Positions 25,225-34,596 of a DNA stretch of 64,000 nucleotides are shown one piece after another (within the stretch, counting starts at the first letter, position 1; every line of letters begins with the position of its first letter). A model generated the notes under the pieces. The model was given only the letters and a program-made list of their open reading frames with translations, searched no databases and was not told the origin of the DNA. Source of the DNA: Rhodocyclales bacterium (GTDB lineage: Bacteria; Pseudomonadota; Gammaproteobacteria; Burkholderiales; Rhodocyclaceae); the NCBI GenBank assembly GCA_016235165.1, contig JACRLX010000022.1:124001-188000 (forward strand), given 5' to 3'. The translations under genes and the position numbers were made by a program.

Positions 25225-26631
25225 ATGAAACCTGTTTCATTGTTCGCGCTGGCGGCTGCCGGCGCGCTCGGTGCATTGCCGGCCCTTGCCGCCGATGCCG
25301 GTTTGCAGGCCCTGCGCGAGGAAATCGCGCAGATGCGGAAGTCATACGAACAGCGCATCGAGGCGCTGGAGAAGCGCCTGGTGCAGGCCGAGGCCACTTC
25401 GACCCAGGCCAGGGTCGCCGCCGACCAGGCGGCCAACCAGACCACTCGCGCCGGCGAGGGCAAGGCCAATGCCTTTAATCCCGAGATCGGCCTCAACCTG
25501 CAGGGTGCGCTGACCAAAACCACGCGCGACCCGGCAACCTGGACCATGCGGGGCTTCGTCCCGCCCGGCGAGCCGGATGAGATCGGGCCGCCGCGGCGGC
25601 GCGGCTTCACTGCGCAGGAAACCGAACTGACGGTGGCGGCCAACGTCGACCCGAACTTCCGTGGCTACCTTAACCTGGCGCTGACGCCGGGCAACGCCGT
25701 CGAGCTCGAAGAGGCCTACTTCCATACGCTGGGCCTGGGCGCCGGGCTGACCGTAAAAGGCGGACGCTTTCTCTCCGGCATCGGCTACCAGAACGAAATC
25801 CATCCCCACGCCTGGGACTTCGCCGATGCCCCGCTGGCCTACACGGCTTTCGTCGGCAACAAGCTGACCGCCGAGGGCTTGCAACTCAAGTGGCTGGCGC
25901 CGACCGAAAGCTTTCTTGAGCTCGGTCTCGAAGCCGGTCGCGACAACAGCTTCCCCGGGGGCGCGCGCAACAAGGGCGGCAGCGGGCTGGGCGCGGCATT
26001 CGCCCATATTGGCGGCGACGTCGGCGCCTCCAGCAGCTGGCGTGGGGGCCTGTCCTACATCGCTACGAGACCGGGCGCACGGAGTTACGCGGGCGTCGAT
26101 GCCAGCGGCCTCGCCACCACCGTCAGCTTCGCCGGCGACAGCCGCACGGCGGTCGCCGACTTCGTCTGGAAATGGGCTCCCGACGGCAATGCGAAAGAGC
26201 GCAGTTTCAAGTTGCAGGGCGAGTATTTCCATCGCACCGAGGATGGCCGCCTGAGTTGTGTCGAGCGTGACACCAGCGGCGCCTGCGGCGGCGCGGCCGG
26301 CCGTGCCGACAGCTATCGCTCGACGCAGTCGGGCTACTACCTGCAAGGCGTCTGGCAATTCATGCCGCGCTGGCGCCTGGGCTACCGCCACGATCGTCTC
26401 GATTCCGGTACGCCGAGCTTCGGGCCGACGCTGGTGGCGACCGACCTGCCGCAACTCGCGAGCTGGAAGCCGCAGCGCAACACGCTGATGGCGGACTACG
26501 CGACGTCCGAGTTCGCCCGCCTGCGCTTCCAGCTGGCGCGCGACAGCTCGCGCGGCGCCGGTCTGGCCGACAACCAGGTCTGGCTGCAATACGTGATGAG
26601 CCTGGGTGCCCACGGCGCCCACAAGTTTTGA
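25225..26631 (+). CDS. Outer-membrane protein with N-terminal coiled coil, zinc cluster
   Basis: A 468-residue protein. A signal peptide (SLFALAAAGALGALPALA) is followed by a coiled coil at about 25-70 (LREEIAQMRKSYEQRIEALE) and then alternating beta-strand sequence rich in Gly and aromatic residues. It ends in Phe, as outer-membrane barrel proteins do. It is probably a porin-like channel expressed under zinc limitation, an inference from its place between the Zur-like regulator and the ZnuA-like gene. A GGAG ribosome site precedes the ATG. The barrel contains the pair CVERDTSGAC, possibly a disulfide loop. Confidence 0.75.
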   Translation: MKPVSLFALAAAGALGALPALAADAGLQALREEIAQMRKSYEQRIEALEKRLVQAEATSTQARVAADQAANQTTRAGEGKANAFNPEIGLNLQGALTKTTRDPATWTMRGFVPPGEPDEIGPPRRRGFTAQETELTVAANVDPNFRGYLNLALTPGNAVELEEAYFHTLGLGAGLTVKGGRFLSGIGYQNEIHPHAWDFADAPLAYTAFVGNKLTAEGLQLKWLAPTESFLELGLEAGRDNSFPGGARNKGGSGLGAAFAHIGGDVGASSSWRGGLSYIATRPGARSYAGVDASGLATTVSFAGDSRTAVADFVWKWAPDGNAKERSFKLQGEYFHRTEDGRLSCVERDTSGACGGAAGRADSYRSTQSGYYLQGVWQFMPRWRLGYRHDRLDSGTPSFGPTLVATDLPQLASWKPQRNTLMADYATSEFARLRFQLARDSSRGAGLADNQVWLQYVMSLGAHGAHKF

Positions 26632-26641
26632 GGGGACGAGC

Positions 26642-27529
26642 ATGCGTTTCGCGATTCTGCTGCTTGCCGCGCTGGCCCTGCCGGCGCAGGCGGCACTCAA
26701 GGTCTTCAGCACGGTGCCGGAATGGGCCGCGCTGGCGCGCGAGATAGGCGGCGACAAGGTGGCGGCGACATCGGCGACGACGGCATTGCAGGACCCGCAC
26801 CATGTCGACGCACGCCCCTCGCTGATCGCCCGCGCGCGCAATGCCGACCTGCTGCTGGCCACCGGGGCCGAGCTGGAGGTCGGCTGGCTGCCGGTGGTGC
26901 AGCGCGAGTCCGGCAACCCGCGCATCCAAGGCGGCCAGCCGGGTTACTTCGAGGCGGCGGCCTGCGTGCGCCTGCTCGATGTGCCCGGCCGGCTCGACCG
27001 CGCCGACGGCGATGTGCATGCCGCCGGCAATCCGCACATCCAGACCGACCCGCGCAACATGCTGCAAGTCGGCGAAGCGCTGGCCGTGCGCATGGCCGAG
27101 CTCGACCCTGCCAATGCCGCTGCCTACCGTGCCGGTTACGCCAACTTTGCCGAGCGCTGGCGCGCGCAGATCAGGCGCTGGGAGGCGCAGGCCGCGCCGC
27201 TCAGGGGCGTGGCCGTGGTTTCGCAGCACAAGGCCTGGCCCTATCTGCTCGATTGGCTGGGCCTGCGCGAAGTGGCGACACTGGAACCCAAGCCCGGCGT
27301 GGAACCGTCGGTGGCCCACCTGGCGCGGGTGCGCGAGCAGGCGGCGCAGAGCCGGCCGCGCATGGTGATCCGCGCCGCCTACAACCCGGCGCGGCCGGCA
27401 GAGTGGTTTGCGCGGGAGGCTAGGGTGCCGGCGGTGGTGCTGCCCTTCAGCGTCGGCGCGCCCGAAGCCGACAACCTGACGGCGCTGTTCGAGACCACCG
27501 TGCAACGCCTGCTCGGGGCCTTGCAATGA
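26642..27529 (+). CDS. Zinc ABC transporter substrate-binding protein, ZnuA-like
   Basis: A 295-residue cluster A-I binding protein. After a signal peptide (MRFAILLLAALALPAQA) it has VFSTVPEWAALAREIGGDKV, DPHHVDARPS (first metal His), GDVHAAGNPHIQTDPRN (second His) and VVSQHKAWPYLLDWLGL (third His), with a late acidic residue expected near AAYNPAR. The long His/Asp-rich loop of many ZnuA proteins is reduced to DGDVHAAG. It starts 10 bases after the outer-membrane gene and ends 10 bases before the permease. Confidence 0.88.
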   Translation: MRFAILLLAALALPAQAALKVFSTVPEWAALAREIGGDKVAATSATTALQDPHHVDARPSLIARARNADLLLATGAELEVGWLPVVQRESGNPRIQGGQPGYFEAAACVRLLDVPGRLDRADGDVHAAGNPHIQTDPRNMLQVGEALAVRMAELDPANAAAYRAGYANFAERWRAQIRRWEAQAAPLRGVAVVSQHKAWPYLLDWLGLREVATLEPKPGVEPSVAHLARVREQAAQSRPRMVIRAAYNPARPAEWFAREARVPAVVLPFSVGAPEADNLTALFETTVQRLLGALQ

Positions 27530-27539
27530 GGAGCGCGCG

Positions 27540-28304
27540 ATGAACCCGGCGGCACCGGATTTCGGCCTGCTGCTGGCGCCGCTGGCGGCCGGACTGGTGG
27601 TGCTGGCCACCCATGTGCCCCTGGGCATCACGGTACTGCGGCGCGGCATCATTTTCATCGACCTCGCCGTGGCCCAGGTCGCCGCCCTTGGGGTGATCGT
27701 CGCCGGCCTGCTGCATCTCGACGAAGCCTGGGGCGGCCTGGCCAGCCAGCTCGCGGCCGGCCTCGCCGCGCTCGGCGCGGCAGCCCTGCTCACGTTCTGC
27801 GAGCGGCGCTGGCCCGACATCCAGGAAGCCCTGATCGGGCTCCTGTTCGTCTTCGCCGCCGCCGCCAGCATTCTGTTGCTGGCCGGCAACCCGCGTGGCG
27901 GCGAGCATCTGCGCGACCTGCTGGCCGGCCAGATCCTGTGGGTCGGTTGGCACCAGATCGCCGTCATGGTGGCGCTGTCGGTTGCGGTGTTGGGTGCCCG
28001 TGCATGGCTGACGCGTCGCGGTACTGGCGCAGGCTTTGCCTTCTATGCGCTGTTTGCCGTGGCCGTGACGGCCTCGGTGCAACTGGTGGGGGTATTGCTG
28101 GTGTTCGCCAGCCTGATTGCGCCGGCAGTGGCGACGCGTTCAGTGCGCGGCAACTCGCGTGTGCCGATCGCTTATCTTGTCGGTGCCTCGGCCTACGCGG
28201 TCGGTCTAGGCATATCCCTGACGGCCGACCTGCCGGCCGGTGCTGCTGTGGTATGGGCACTGGGAGTCGCTGCAATTGGAGGCTTGCTCCTATTTAAGGA
28301 TTGA
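27540..28304 (+). CDS. Zinc/manganese ABC transporter permease, ZnuB-like
   Basis: A 254-residue ABC-3 family permease with about seven membrane segments. Family marks are LRRGIIFIDLAVAQVAALGV near the N terminus and VGVLLVFASLIAPAVATR near residue 190, the coupling region. It partners the binding protein just upstream. No ZnuC-type ATPase follows or precedes it in the window, which is unusual because znuB and znuC are normally adjacent. Either the ATPase lies elsewhere or another ATPase is shared. Confidence 0.9.
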   Translation: MNPAAPDFGLLLAPLAAGLVVLATHVPLGITVLRRGIIFIDLAVAQVAALGVIVAGLLHLDEAWGGLASQLAAGLAALGAAALLTFCERRWPDIQEALIGLLFVFAAAASILLLAGNPRGGEHLRDLLAGQILWVGWHQIAVMVALSVAVLGARAWLTRRGTGAGFAFYALFAVAVTASVQLVGVLLVFASLIAPAVATRSVRGNSRVPIAYLVGASAYAVGLGISLTADLPAGAAVVWALGVAAIGGLLLFKD

Positions 28305-28367
28305 GCAGTCGTTTATACTCGCCGGTCCCCCCAACAATGGCGGCAGCTACAAGCCGACAGCAGAACA

Positions 28368-29486
28368 GTGGCCGACGAAGACGATCTGATGGATCTCGAC
28401 TTCACCGTGCCCGGTGCCTTCGATACGAAGCCCGAGCCGGAGCCTGCGCCTGCGTCCGTCGTGGAGCCGCCACCGCCACCCCCGCCGCCGGAGCGCCCGC
28501 CGCTGCCGCCCGCCCTGCGCGAGGCCGCCGAGCTGTATGCCAAGGGTCAGGAGCTCGACGCGATGCGTCGCCTTGAGGCGGCGCTGAAGAGCAACGAGAA
28601 TCTCGGCGATTCGGCGATTCGTGCCTGGGCCTGCCTGTTCGAGCTGTTGCAGGCGCTCGGGCGCAAGCCGGCCTTCGAGGCGCTGGCGCTCACCTTTGCG
28701 CGCCGCTTCGAAAAATCCCCGCCGGCCTGGAATGCGGCGAGCGAGGAAAACCTCGCCACCGAGACCACCGGCGGGCGTGCCCATGTCTCGCTCAGCGGCG
28801 TGCTCAACGCCGGTGTCGGCGAGGTGCTCAAGCAGGCGATGAAACTGGCGGCGACCAGCACCCTGGTGCGCATGGACGTGGCCAAGCTGACCGATGCCGA
28901 CAACAACGGTGCCACCTTGCTGATGCGTGGCATTGCGGCGCTGAAGCGGGCGAAGAAGGAATTCGTCTTCGGCAGCCCCGAACACCTGGCCGCGATCCTG
29001 GAACAGAAGCTGGTGGTCGGCGAACGAACCAACCAGGAGATGTGGCTGCTGTTGCTCGAACTGCATCAACAGGCATTCCATCAGGAAGCCTTCGAGGAAG
29101 CTGCCGTGAATTACGCAATCACCTTCGAGGTTTCGCCGCCCTCCTGGGAAGCGCCGGCACCGCGCAGTGAAGAGGCCGCGAAGGCTCCGAGCAAGCCGCT
29201 TCCGGCGCCCGAGGGCTTTGCCTTGAGCGGGCAGATGCTGGGCGTTGGCGCGGCCAACTATTCCGCGCTGAACGCGGCACTGGACACTCGCGACGAGTTC
29301 GACATCGATGCGCGCAAGCTGGTGCGCATCGATCCGCTGGCGGCCAGGGAACTTCATGGCGTGCTCAACCGCTTCAAGACGGCGGGCAAGCGTCTGCGCC
29401 TGGTCGGCCTTGGCATCCTGGTCGCGGTGTATCTCGAATCGCTCGACTTCCAGGACGTGGCCGAGCTGAAGTCGCGCGCGATCTGA
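28368..29486 (+). CDS. STAS-domain protein upstream of hslVU
   Basis: A 372-residue soluble protein. A Pro-rich spacer (about residues 22-50) follows the acidic start [12 protein letters not shown]. Residues 50-120 look like tetratricopeptide helices. Two STAS-like segments follow, [20 protein letters not shown] to [17 protein letters not shown], and near the C terminus [20 protein letters not shown] to [23 protein letters not shown] folds bind nucleotides or partners; the phosphorylatable Ser of anti-anti-sigma factors is not obvious. GTG is the longest start; ATG at 28389 is an alternative. The function is unknown. Confidence 0.7.
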   Translation: MADEDDLMDLDFTVPGAFDTKPEPEPAPASVVEPPPPPPPPERPPLPPALREAAELYAKGQELDAMRRLEAALKSNENLGDSAIRAWACLFELLQALGRKPAFEALALTFARRFEKSPPAWNAASEENLATETTGGRAHVSLSGVLNAGVGEVLKQAMKLAATSTLVRMDVAKLTDADNNGATLLMRGIAALKRAKKEFVFGSPEHLAAILEQKLVVGERTNQEMWLLLLELHQQAFHQEAFEEAAVNYAITFEVSPPSWEAPAPRSEEAAKAPSKPLPAPEGFALSGQMLGVGAANYSALNAALDTRDEFDIDARKLVRIDPLAARELHGVLNRFKTAGKRLRLVGLGILVAVYLESLDFQDVAELKSRAI

Positions 29487-29505
29487 CATTTCGGCAAGGA
29501 ATCCC

Positions 29506-30042
29506 ATGGAGCAATACCACGGTACAACCATACTCTCCGTGCGTCGTGGCGATCGCGTCGCGCTGGGCGGCGACGGCCAGGTCACGCTCGGTAACATCGT
29601 AGTAAAGGCCGGCGCGCGCAAGGTGCGGCGGCTCTACAACGAAAAGATCCTCGCCGGTTTCGCCGGCGGCACCGCCGACGCCTTCACCCTCTTCGAGCGC
29701 TTCGAGGCCAAGCTGGAACAGCATCAGGGCAAGCTCCTGCGTGCGGCCGTCGAGCTGGCCAAGGACTGGCGCACCGACCGCGCCCTGCGCCGCCTGGAAG
29801 CCATGCTGGCGGTGGCGGATCGCGAACATTCGCTGATCATCACCGGCAACGGCGACGTGCTGGAACCCGAACACGGCATCGTTGCCATCGGCAGCGGCGG
29901 TGCCTACGCGCAGTCGGCGGCGCGCGCCCTGCTGGAAAACACCGAACTCGCCCCGGCCGAGATCGTCGGGAAGTCGCTTGCCATCGCCGGCGACCTGTGC
30001 ATCTACACCAACCAGAATCATGTGATCGAAGTTCTCGAATGA
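29506..30042 (+). CDS. hslV: HslV peptidase subunit of HslUV protease
   Basis: A 178-residue proteasome-like peptidase. After removal of MEQYHG the chain begins [10 protein letters not shown], placing Thr7 as the catalytic N terminus. [27 protein letters not shown] and [19 protein letters not shown] are family signatures. It forms a double hexamer and degrades proteins unfolded by HslU. AAGGA precedes the ATG. Its stop overlaps the hslU start (ATGA). Confidence 0.96.
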   Translation: MEQYHGTTILSVRRGDRVALGGDGQVTLGNIVVKAGARKVRRLYNEKILAGFAGGTADAFTLFERFEAKLEQHQGKLLRAAVELAKDWRTDRALRRLEAMLAVADREHSLIITGNGDVLEPEHGIVAIGSGGAYAQSAARALLENTELAPAEIVGKSLAIAGDLCIYTNQNHVIEVLE

Positions 30043-31370
30043 CCCAGATGACCCCCGCCGAGATCGTCTCGGAACTCGACAAGCACATCGTCGGCCAGGA
30101 CCGCGCCAAGCGCGCCGTCGCCATCGCCCTGCGCAACCGCTGGCGCCGCATGCAGGTGGCCGAGCCGCTGCGCACCGAGATCACGCCGAAGAACATCCTG
30201 ATGATCGGGCCCACCGGCGTCGGCAAGACCGAGATCGCGCGGCGCCTGGCGCGTCTGGCCAACGCGCCCTTCATCAAGATCGAGGCAACCAAGTTTACCG
30301 AGGTCGGCTATGTCGGTCGCGACGTCGATACCATCATCCGTGACCTCGCCGAGACGGCGATCAAGAATGCCCGCGAGGATGCCATGCGCATCGTGCGCGA
30401 TCGCGCCCTGGATGCCGCCGAGGATCGCGTGCTCGACGTGCTGCTGCCGCCGGCGCGGGGAGCGGGAGTCGGCGCTGGTGACACGGCGGAAGACAGCGGC
30501 ACGCGGCAGAAATTTCGCAAGAAGCTGCGCGAGGGCGATCTCGACGACAAGGAAATCGAAATCGAGGTTGCTCAGCCCTCGGCCAGCATGGAGATCTTCG
30601 CCCCGCCCGGCATGGAAGACCTGACGCAGCAGATCCAGGGCATGTTCCAGAACCTCGGCGGCGGCAAGAAGCGCCAGCGCAAGATGAAAATCCGCGATGC
30701 CATGAAATCGCTGGCCGACGAGGAAGCCGCGCGCCTGATCAACGACGACGAGGTCAAGACCGAGGCGCTGAAGAACGTCGAGCAGAACGGCATCGTCTTC
30801 CTTGACGAAATAGACAAGATCGCGACCCGTGCCGAAGTCGGCGGCGCCGACGTCTCGCGCCAGGGCGTGCAGCGCGACCTGCTGCCGCTGGTCGAGGGCA
30901 CGACGGTCAGCACCAAGTACGGCATGATCAAGACCGACCACATCCTGTTCATCGCCAGCGGCGCCTTCCATCTGGCCAAGCCTTCCGACCTGATCCCGGA
31001 ATTGCAGGGCCGCTTCCCGATCCGCGTCGAACTCGATTCGCTTTCGGTCGACGATTTCCGGCGCATCCTGACGCAGACCGATGCCTGCCTGACCCGCCAG
31101 TACCAGGCCCTGCTGGCGACCGAGGAGGTCAAGCTCGCCTTCGCCGACGACGGCATCCGCCGCCTGGCCGAGATCGCCTTCCAGGTCAACGAAAAGACCG
31201 AAAACATCGGCGCCCGCCGCCTATACACGGTGATGGAAAAGCTGCTCGAAGAAATCTCGTTCGATGCCGGTCGCCACGGCAGCGAAACCCTTGCCGTCGA
31301 CGCCGCCTACGTCGACACACGTCTGGGCGAACTGGCGAAGAACGAAGACCTGTCGCGCTACGTGCTTTGA
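30039..31370 (+). CDS. hslU: HslU ATPase subunit of HslUV protease
   Basis: A 443-residue AAA+ unfoldase. It begins [20 protein letters not shown]; Walker [10 protein letters not shown] is at 57-65, Walker [11 protein letters not shown] near 254, and the C terminus is EDLSRYVL, which docks into HslV. The intermediate I-domain (about 110-225) includes a variable loop into which a copy of the dispersed 23-bp repeat is read as GVGAGDTAE, followed by the conserved [19 protein letters not shown]. The loop varies in length among homologues, so function should be kept. Confidence 0.96.
   Translation: MTQMTPAEIVSELDKHIVGQDRAKRAVAIALRNRWRRMQVAEPLRTEITPKNILMIGPTGVGKTEIARRLARLANAPFIKIEATKFTEVGYVGRDVDTIIRDLAETAIKNAREDAMRIVRDRALDAAEDRVLDVLLPPARGAGVGAGDTAEDSGTRQKFRKKLREGDLDDKEIEIEVAQPSASMEIFAPPGMEDLTQQIQGMFQNLGGGKKRQRKMKIRDAMKSLADEEAARLINDDEVKTEALKNVEQNGIVFLDEIDKIATRAEVGGADVSRQGVQRDLLPLVEGTTVSTKYGMIKTDHILFIASGAFHLAKPSDLIPELQGRFPIRVELDSLSVDDFRRILTQTDACLTRQYQALLATEEVKLAFADDGIRRLAEIAFQVNEKTENIGARRLYTVMEKLLEEISFDAGRHGSETLAVDAAYVDTRLGELAKNEDLSRYVL
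30467..30489 (+). repeat. Dispersed 23-bp repeat, copy 4 (N4 = TGAC)
   Basis: One mismatch at the last base of the core. Inside hslU, sense orientation, read as VGAGDTA in the I-domain loop. Confidence 0.8.
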
Positions 31371-31375
31371 CGGCG

Positions 31376-32251
31376 ATGCTGGAACGCATCGCCGGCATCG
31401 TTTTCCCGATTTATGCCATCGTCGCCGTGGGCTATGCCTACGGGCGCTGGAAGAAGCCCGACATGGGCGTCGCCAACCAGCTCAACATGGATATCTTCGT
31501 TCCGGCGCTGGTGTTTGCCGCGCTGGCGTCGAAATCCTTCCACATCGGCCAGCACCTGCCGCTGCTGATCGGGGCGATCGCCGTGGTGCTGGGTTCGGGG
31601 CTGCTGGCCTGGCCGGTGGCGCGCCTGCTCGGCGTGCCGGCGAACACCTTCGTGCCGCCGGCGATGTTCAAGAACTCCGGCAACATGGGCCTGCCGCTGA
31701 TGGTGCTGGCCTTCGGCGAGCAGGCGCTGGGCGCGGCCGTGGTGCTGTTCTTCTGCTCCAACTTCCTGCACTACTCGCTGGGCACCTGGATGCTGGACCA
31801 CCATGCGCGCCTCGGCAACCTGTGGCGCGTGCCGGTGATCGCCGCGACGCTTGCCGGCTTGGCCGTGAGCCTGCTGCAACTGCCGCTGTGGCAACCGCTG
31901 TGGCTGGGCATCAAGATGCTGGGCGACATATCGATTCCGCTGCTGCTGTTCGCCCTGGGCGTGCGCCTTACCGACAGCCGCCACGCCGACTGGAAGCTGA
32001 GCCTGGTGGCGGCGCTGACCGGCCCGGCGGCCGGCATTGCCGTGGCGCTGGCGATGAACCGGCTGCTTGGACTCGACGATCGCGACGCCGCGATGCTGCT
32101 GGTTTTCGGCGCACTGCCGCCGGCGGTACTGAACTACATCTTCGCCGAACGCTACAGCCAGGAACCCGAGCGCGCCGCCTCGATCGTGCTGATCGGCAAT
32201 TCCGCCTCGCTGGCGATCATTCCGCCCTTGCTGGCCTGGGTGCTGCCGTGA
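31376..32251 (+). CDS. AEC family transporter
   Basis: A 291-residue membrane protein of the auxin efflux carrier family, with about ten hydrophobic segments. Motifs are IAGIVFPIYAIVAVGYAYGR, NQLNMDIFVPALVFAAL and FKNSGNMGLPLMVLAFG, plus a C-terminal IGNSASLAIIPPLLAWVLP. Bacterial members export or import small organic acids; the substrate is not known. ATG 31376 is given; a TTG at 31367 overlapping the hslU stop (TTGA) would add three residues and imply coupling. No strong ribosome site is seen for either. Confidence 0.85.
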   Translation: MLERIAGIVFPIYAIVAVGYAYGRWKKPDMGVANQLNMDIFVPALVFAALASKSFHIGQHLPLLIGAIAVVLGSGLLAWPVARLLGVPANTFVPPAMFKNSGNMGLPLMVLAFGEQALGAAVVLFFCSNFLHYSLGTWMLDHHARLGNLWRVPVIAATLAGLAVSLLQLPLWQPLWLGIKMLGDISIPLLLFALGVRLTDSRHADWKLSLVAALTGPAAGIAVALAMNRLLGLDDRDAAMLLVFGALPPAVLNYIFAERYSQEPERAASIVLIGNSASLAIIPPLLAWVLP

Positions 32252-32254
32252 GCG

Positions 32255-32455
32255 ATGTCACCGGCAGCGTCAACATGGCCAGTCCCGGCGCCGTGGCGGA
32301 CGCGATTTGCGGCATACTTGGGCGGGCGCTACGCCGGATTCGACGAAGTGCCGCTGCGCGACGGTTTCATCGACATCGAGAACATCTTCTGGGGCCGCCG
32401 TTCCGGCTTCCTGCCTTGCGACACGCGTCCGAGGCCGGTGCCTGAACCGGCGTAG
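32255..32455 (+). CDS. Doubtful 66-residue frame, possible gene fragment
   Basis: An open frame reading FAAYLGGRYAGFDEVPLRDG then FIDIENIFWGRRSGFLPCD, which looks like real protein rather than random translation but matches nothing I recognise. It has no ribosome site and begins 3 bases after the AEC gene. It may be the remnant of a longer gene lost from this spot, since the neighbouring MFS gene is also decayed. Confidence 0.25.
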   Translation: MSPAASTWPVPAPWRTRFAAYLGGRYAGFDEVPLRDGFIDIENIFWGRRSGFLPCDTRPRPVPEPA

Positions 32456-32457
32456 CG

Positions 32458-33393
32458 TCAGCGCCGATGCAGCAGAAACTGCGCCGCCACGGCAATGAAG
32501 CTGAAAGCCAGTAGCTGCAAGCCAAGATTTGCCGTGGTTTCGTGGCTGACCAGGCCCACCGTATAACCTCCCAGCGCGCCCATCAGCTGCTGCATCAGCC
32601 CGGCCACGGCTGCTGCCGCGCCGGCCAGCGCGGGCACCGCGCCGACCGTGCCGGCCAGCGTCGGCGGCATCAGGAAGCCGTGGCCAATACCCAGCAGCAT
32701 CAGGGGCAGCGCGAATGCCAGTGGCGTCTTGAGGCCGGCCAGCGCCAGCAACAGCAGGATCCCGGCCAAGGTCGTCACCTGGCCGACAAGCATCATGTGC
32801 CGCTCGCCCTGGCGGTGGATCAGGCGACTGGTGAGAAAGTTGCCCGCGACATAGCTGAAGGGTACGCACATGATGTACCAGCCGATGTCGGCCGGACCGA
32901 CGCCGTAGCTGCCGAGCACGATCGGCGCGCCGCCAAGGAAGACGTAGAAGGCCGCCGTGGTCAGCGCCAGGATGGCGACATGAAGCAGGAAGGCCGGCTC
33001 GCGTGCCAGCCGCGCGTAGGCGATGCCCATGTCGTGCAGCCAGTGCGAGTCGGGCGCCACGGTTCTCGCGTGCGTCGGCAGGCCGCGCCAGGCGGCTACC
33101 AGCAGCACGGCGGCCAGCGCGGCGACCAGCAGGAAGTTCGACTGTCAGCCCAGGCGCACATGCAACTGTCCGCCAATGACGGTCGCAATTGGCGGCAGTT
33201 GCCGCGCGCCGTAGGCCACCAGATAGCCGCTCAGCGTCAACTGCACCCCGGCCTGTCCGGCGCCAAAGATCGCGCCCCATTCCTGCATCGACGGCAGGCA
33301 GAGGGTCATTGCCAGCAGGCCGAAGGCGATCTGCGCCAGCAGGTTGGCGATCAGCAGGCCGTGCGGCGGTGTGTCGGGCGGGGGCGGGGTCAT
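32458..33393 (-). pseudogene. Bcr/CflA-type MFS transporter, broken by deletion and nonsense codon
   Basis: Two pieces on one frame make up a drug-efflux carrier. The first (33393-33145) has the N-terminal segment (LLIANLLAQIAFGLLAMTLC) and LSGYLVAYGARQL, then jumps to PPIATVIGGQLHVRLG, omitting about 85 residues that normally hold segments 2-5. A TGA follows where Bcr-type proteins have Trp (GGQLHVRxGW). After it the frame reads QSNFLLVAALAAVLLVAAW and continues through six more membrane segments to the stop at 32458. Both lesions make a working carrier unlikely. Confidence 0.75.
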
Positions 33394-33588
33394 CGGGCGG
33401 TGGCGTCGGCGGATTGGCGGAATGCGTTGCCGGGCAGCCGCCGAGTATCCTCGCCAGCCGCGGGCGCGGTCAATCGATGGGCGCGGGCGCGGCGATGATG
33501 AAAATGGAATTCGTCAGCGCAAGTGCGCAGGGTGGGATGCGATACAGGGAAGGACTGGCGATGCCGGAACGGATGCGAAGACCATGGA

Positions 33589-33611
33589 TCGCCGTGTCGC
33601 CAGCGCCGACT
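33589..33611 (-). repeat. Dispersed 23-bp repeat, copy 5 (N4 = CGAC)
   Basis: Exact core on the minus strand, identical over all 23 bases to the copy at 25089. Intergenic, 24 bases downstream of the toxin gene stop. Confidence 0.85.
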
Positions 33612-33635
33612 TCTGCAGGGCGGCAGACAAAAGCT

Positions 33636-33950
33636 TCACCCGGCGGAATATCGCTCGGAGTAGCCGGCCTCGCGCTGGCTGCGTATCGCCAGCACGAAGA
33701 CCGTGTCGATCTCGGGCACATAACGATACAAGGCCACATACCCGTGCGAACGACGCCCGATCACCAGTTCACGCTTGGCATTCGCCACCGGACGGCCGAT
33801 CAACGGGTGCTGCACCAGAATGTCCAGGGCAGCAATGATTTCGCCAATGCGCTGACCGGAGTTCGCCACTTCATGGCTGGCCAGATGATCGAGGATGCGC
33901 TCGAAATCCTCCGCGAGCTCGGGTGCCAGCTCAATGCGGGACACCTTCAA
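33636..33950 (-). CDS. RelE/ParE family toxin
   Basis: A 104-residue toxin-like protein. VSRIELAPELAEDFERILDH is the ParE-type N terminus, HPLIGRPVANAKRELVIGRR the central strand region, and GYVALYRYVPEIDTVFVLAI then RSQREAGY the C terminus. RelE members cut mRNA on ribosomes, ParE members poison gyrase; this sequence is nearer ParE. The TTG start at 33950 overlaps the antitoxin stop as TTGA, so its translation depends on the antitoxin frame. Confidence 0.88.
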   Translation of the reverse strand: MKVSRIELAPELAEDFERILDHLASHEVANSGQRIGEIIAALDILVQHPLIGRPVANAKRELVIGRRSHGYVALYRYVPEIDTVFVLAIRSQREAGYSERYSAG

Positions 33951-34231
33951 CGCGCCAGCTTGCGCGCCACCGGGGGCTTGATCGCCTTGCCGGCGATGCG
34001 CGCTTCCAGATAGCCGCGCATTTCCTGCCACGAGATGGTTTTGCCGGTGGCCACGATGGCGGCGTAGCGGGCTTCGGCCACCGCATCGAAATCGGCGCGG
34101 TGATCTGCCTGCTCGGCTTTCTCGGCAATCGCTTCGAGTATGAAGCCGTGCGTCGTCGTGCCGGCGCGCTTCGCCGCCGCCGCGATGCGGGCTTTCAGGT
34201 CATCCGGCAGGCGAATGGTCGTGGTGGACAT
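33947..34231 (-). CDS. Ribbon-helix-helix antitoxin
   Basis: A 94-residue antitoxin. MSTTTIRLPDDLKARIAAAA is the ribbon strand and first helix of a CopG/ParD-type DNA-binding domain. The C-terminal part (TISWQEMRGYLEARIAG) would bind the toxin. A TGGAG ribosome site precedes the ATG. A 10-bp perfect inverted repeat 30 bases upstream is the likely operator for autorepression. Confidence 0.88.
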   Translation of the reverse strand: MSTTTIRLPDDLKARIAAAAKRAGTTTHGFILEAIAEKAEQADHRADFDAVAEARYAAIVATGKTISWQEMRGYLEARIAGKAIKPPVARKLAR

Positions 34232-34260
34232 GTCGAACTCCAAACAAGGTAAGGCAAGCC

Positions 34261-34284
34261 ACTGTAGCACACGGGTGCTACAGT
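34261..34284. promoter_or_regulatory. Palindromic operator of the toxin-antitoxin pair
   Basis: ACTGTAGCAC-ACGG-GTGCTACAGT, perfect 10-bp arms. On the minus strand it includes TACAGT, a possible -10 box, upstream of the antitoxin. Ribbon-helix-helix antitoxins usually bind such sites. Confidence 0.65.
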
Positions 34285-34436
34285 GCGCGAACAGTGGGGC
34301 CGCAAGGTTTGGGCTTGGCGAGACGGCGAACCCAGCAATCGTTGCCGCCATGGATGCCCATCGGCGATCGTGGCGAAATGCCGCCAACGTTGCCGGGAGT
34401 TCTGGTGGGCTATTTGGACTGCATCCGGCCAGAACC

Positions 34437-34518
34437 CGTCATTCCGGGGCCGCGCAGCGGAACCCGGAATCCAGTCTCACGCTCGAACGCCGCTGGATTC
34501 CCGTTCGCGGGAATGACG
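34437..34518. repeat. Dispersed inverted repeat, CGTCATTCC/GGAATGACG type
   Basis: The outer arms CGTCATTCC (34437-34445) and GGAATGACG (34510-34518) are perfect inverse copies. Inner sequences CCGGAATCCAG and CTGGATTCCCG form a second pair. This matches a dispersed element found in many proteobacterial genomes, where it is often mis-annotated as short proteins. It fills the gap between the toxin-antitoxin operator and the RND gene end and could terminate transcripts from either side. The rest of 34285-34596 shows no gene. Confidence 0.75.
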
Positions 34519-34596
34519 GCTTTGGGTCGTGAACCGCCGTCCCGCCAGCGCCGTCCCATAGGGATACCGCCTCCGTCTCCGCCTGAGGCATAACTC

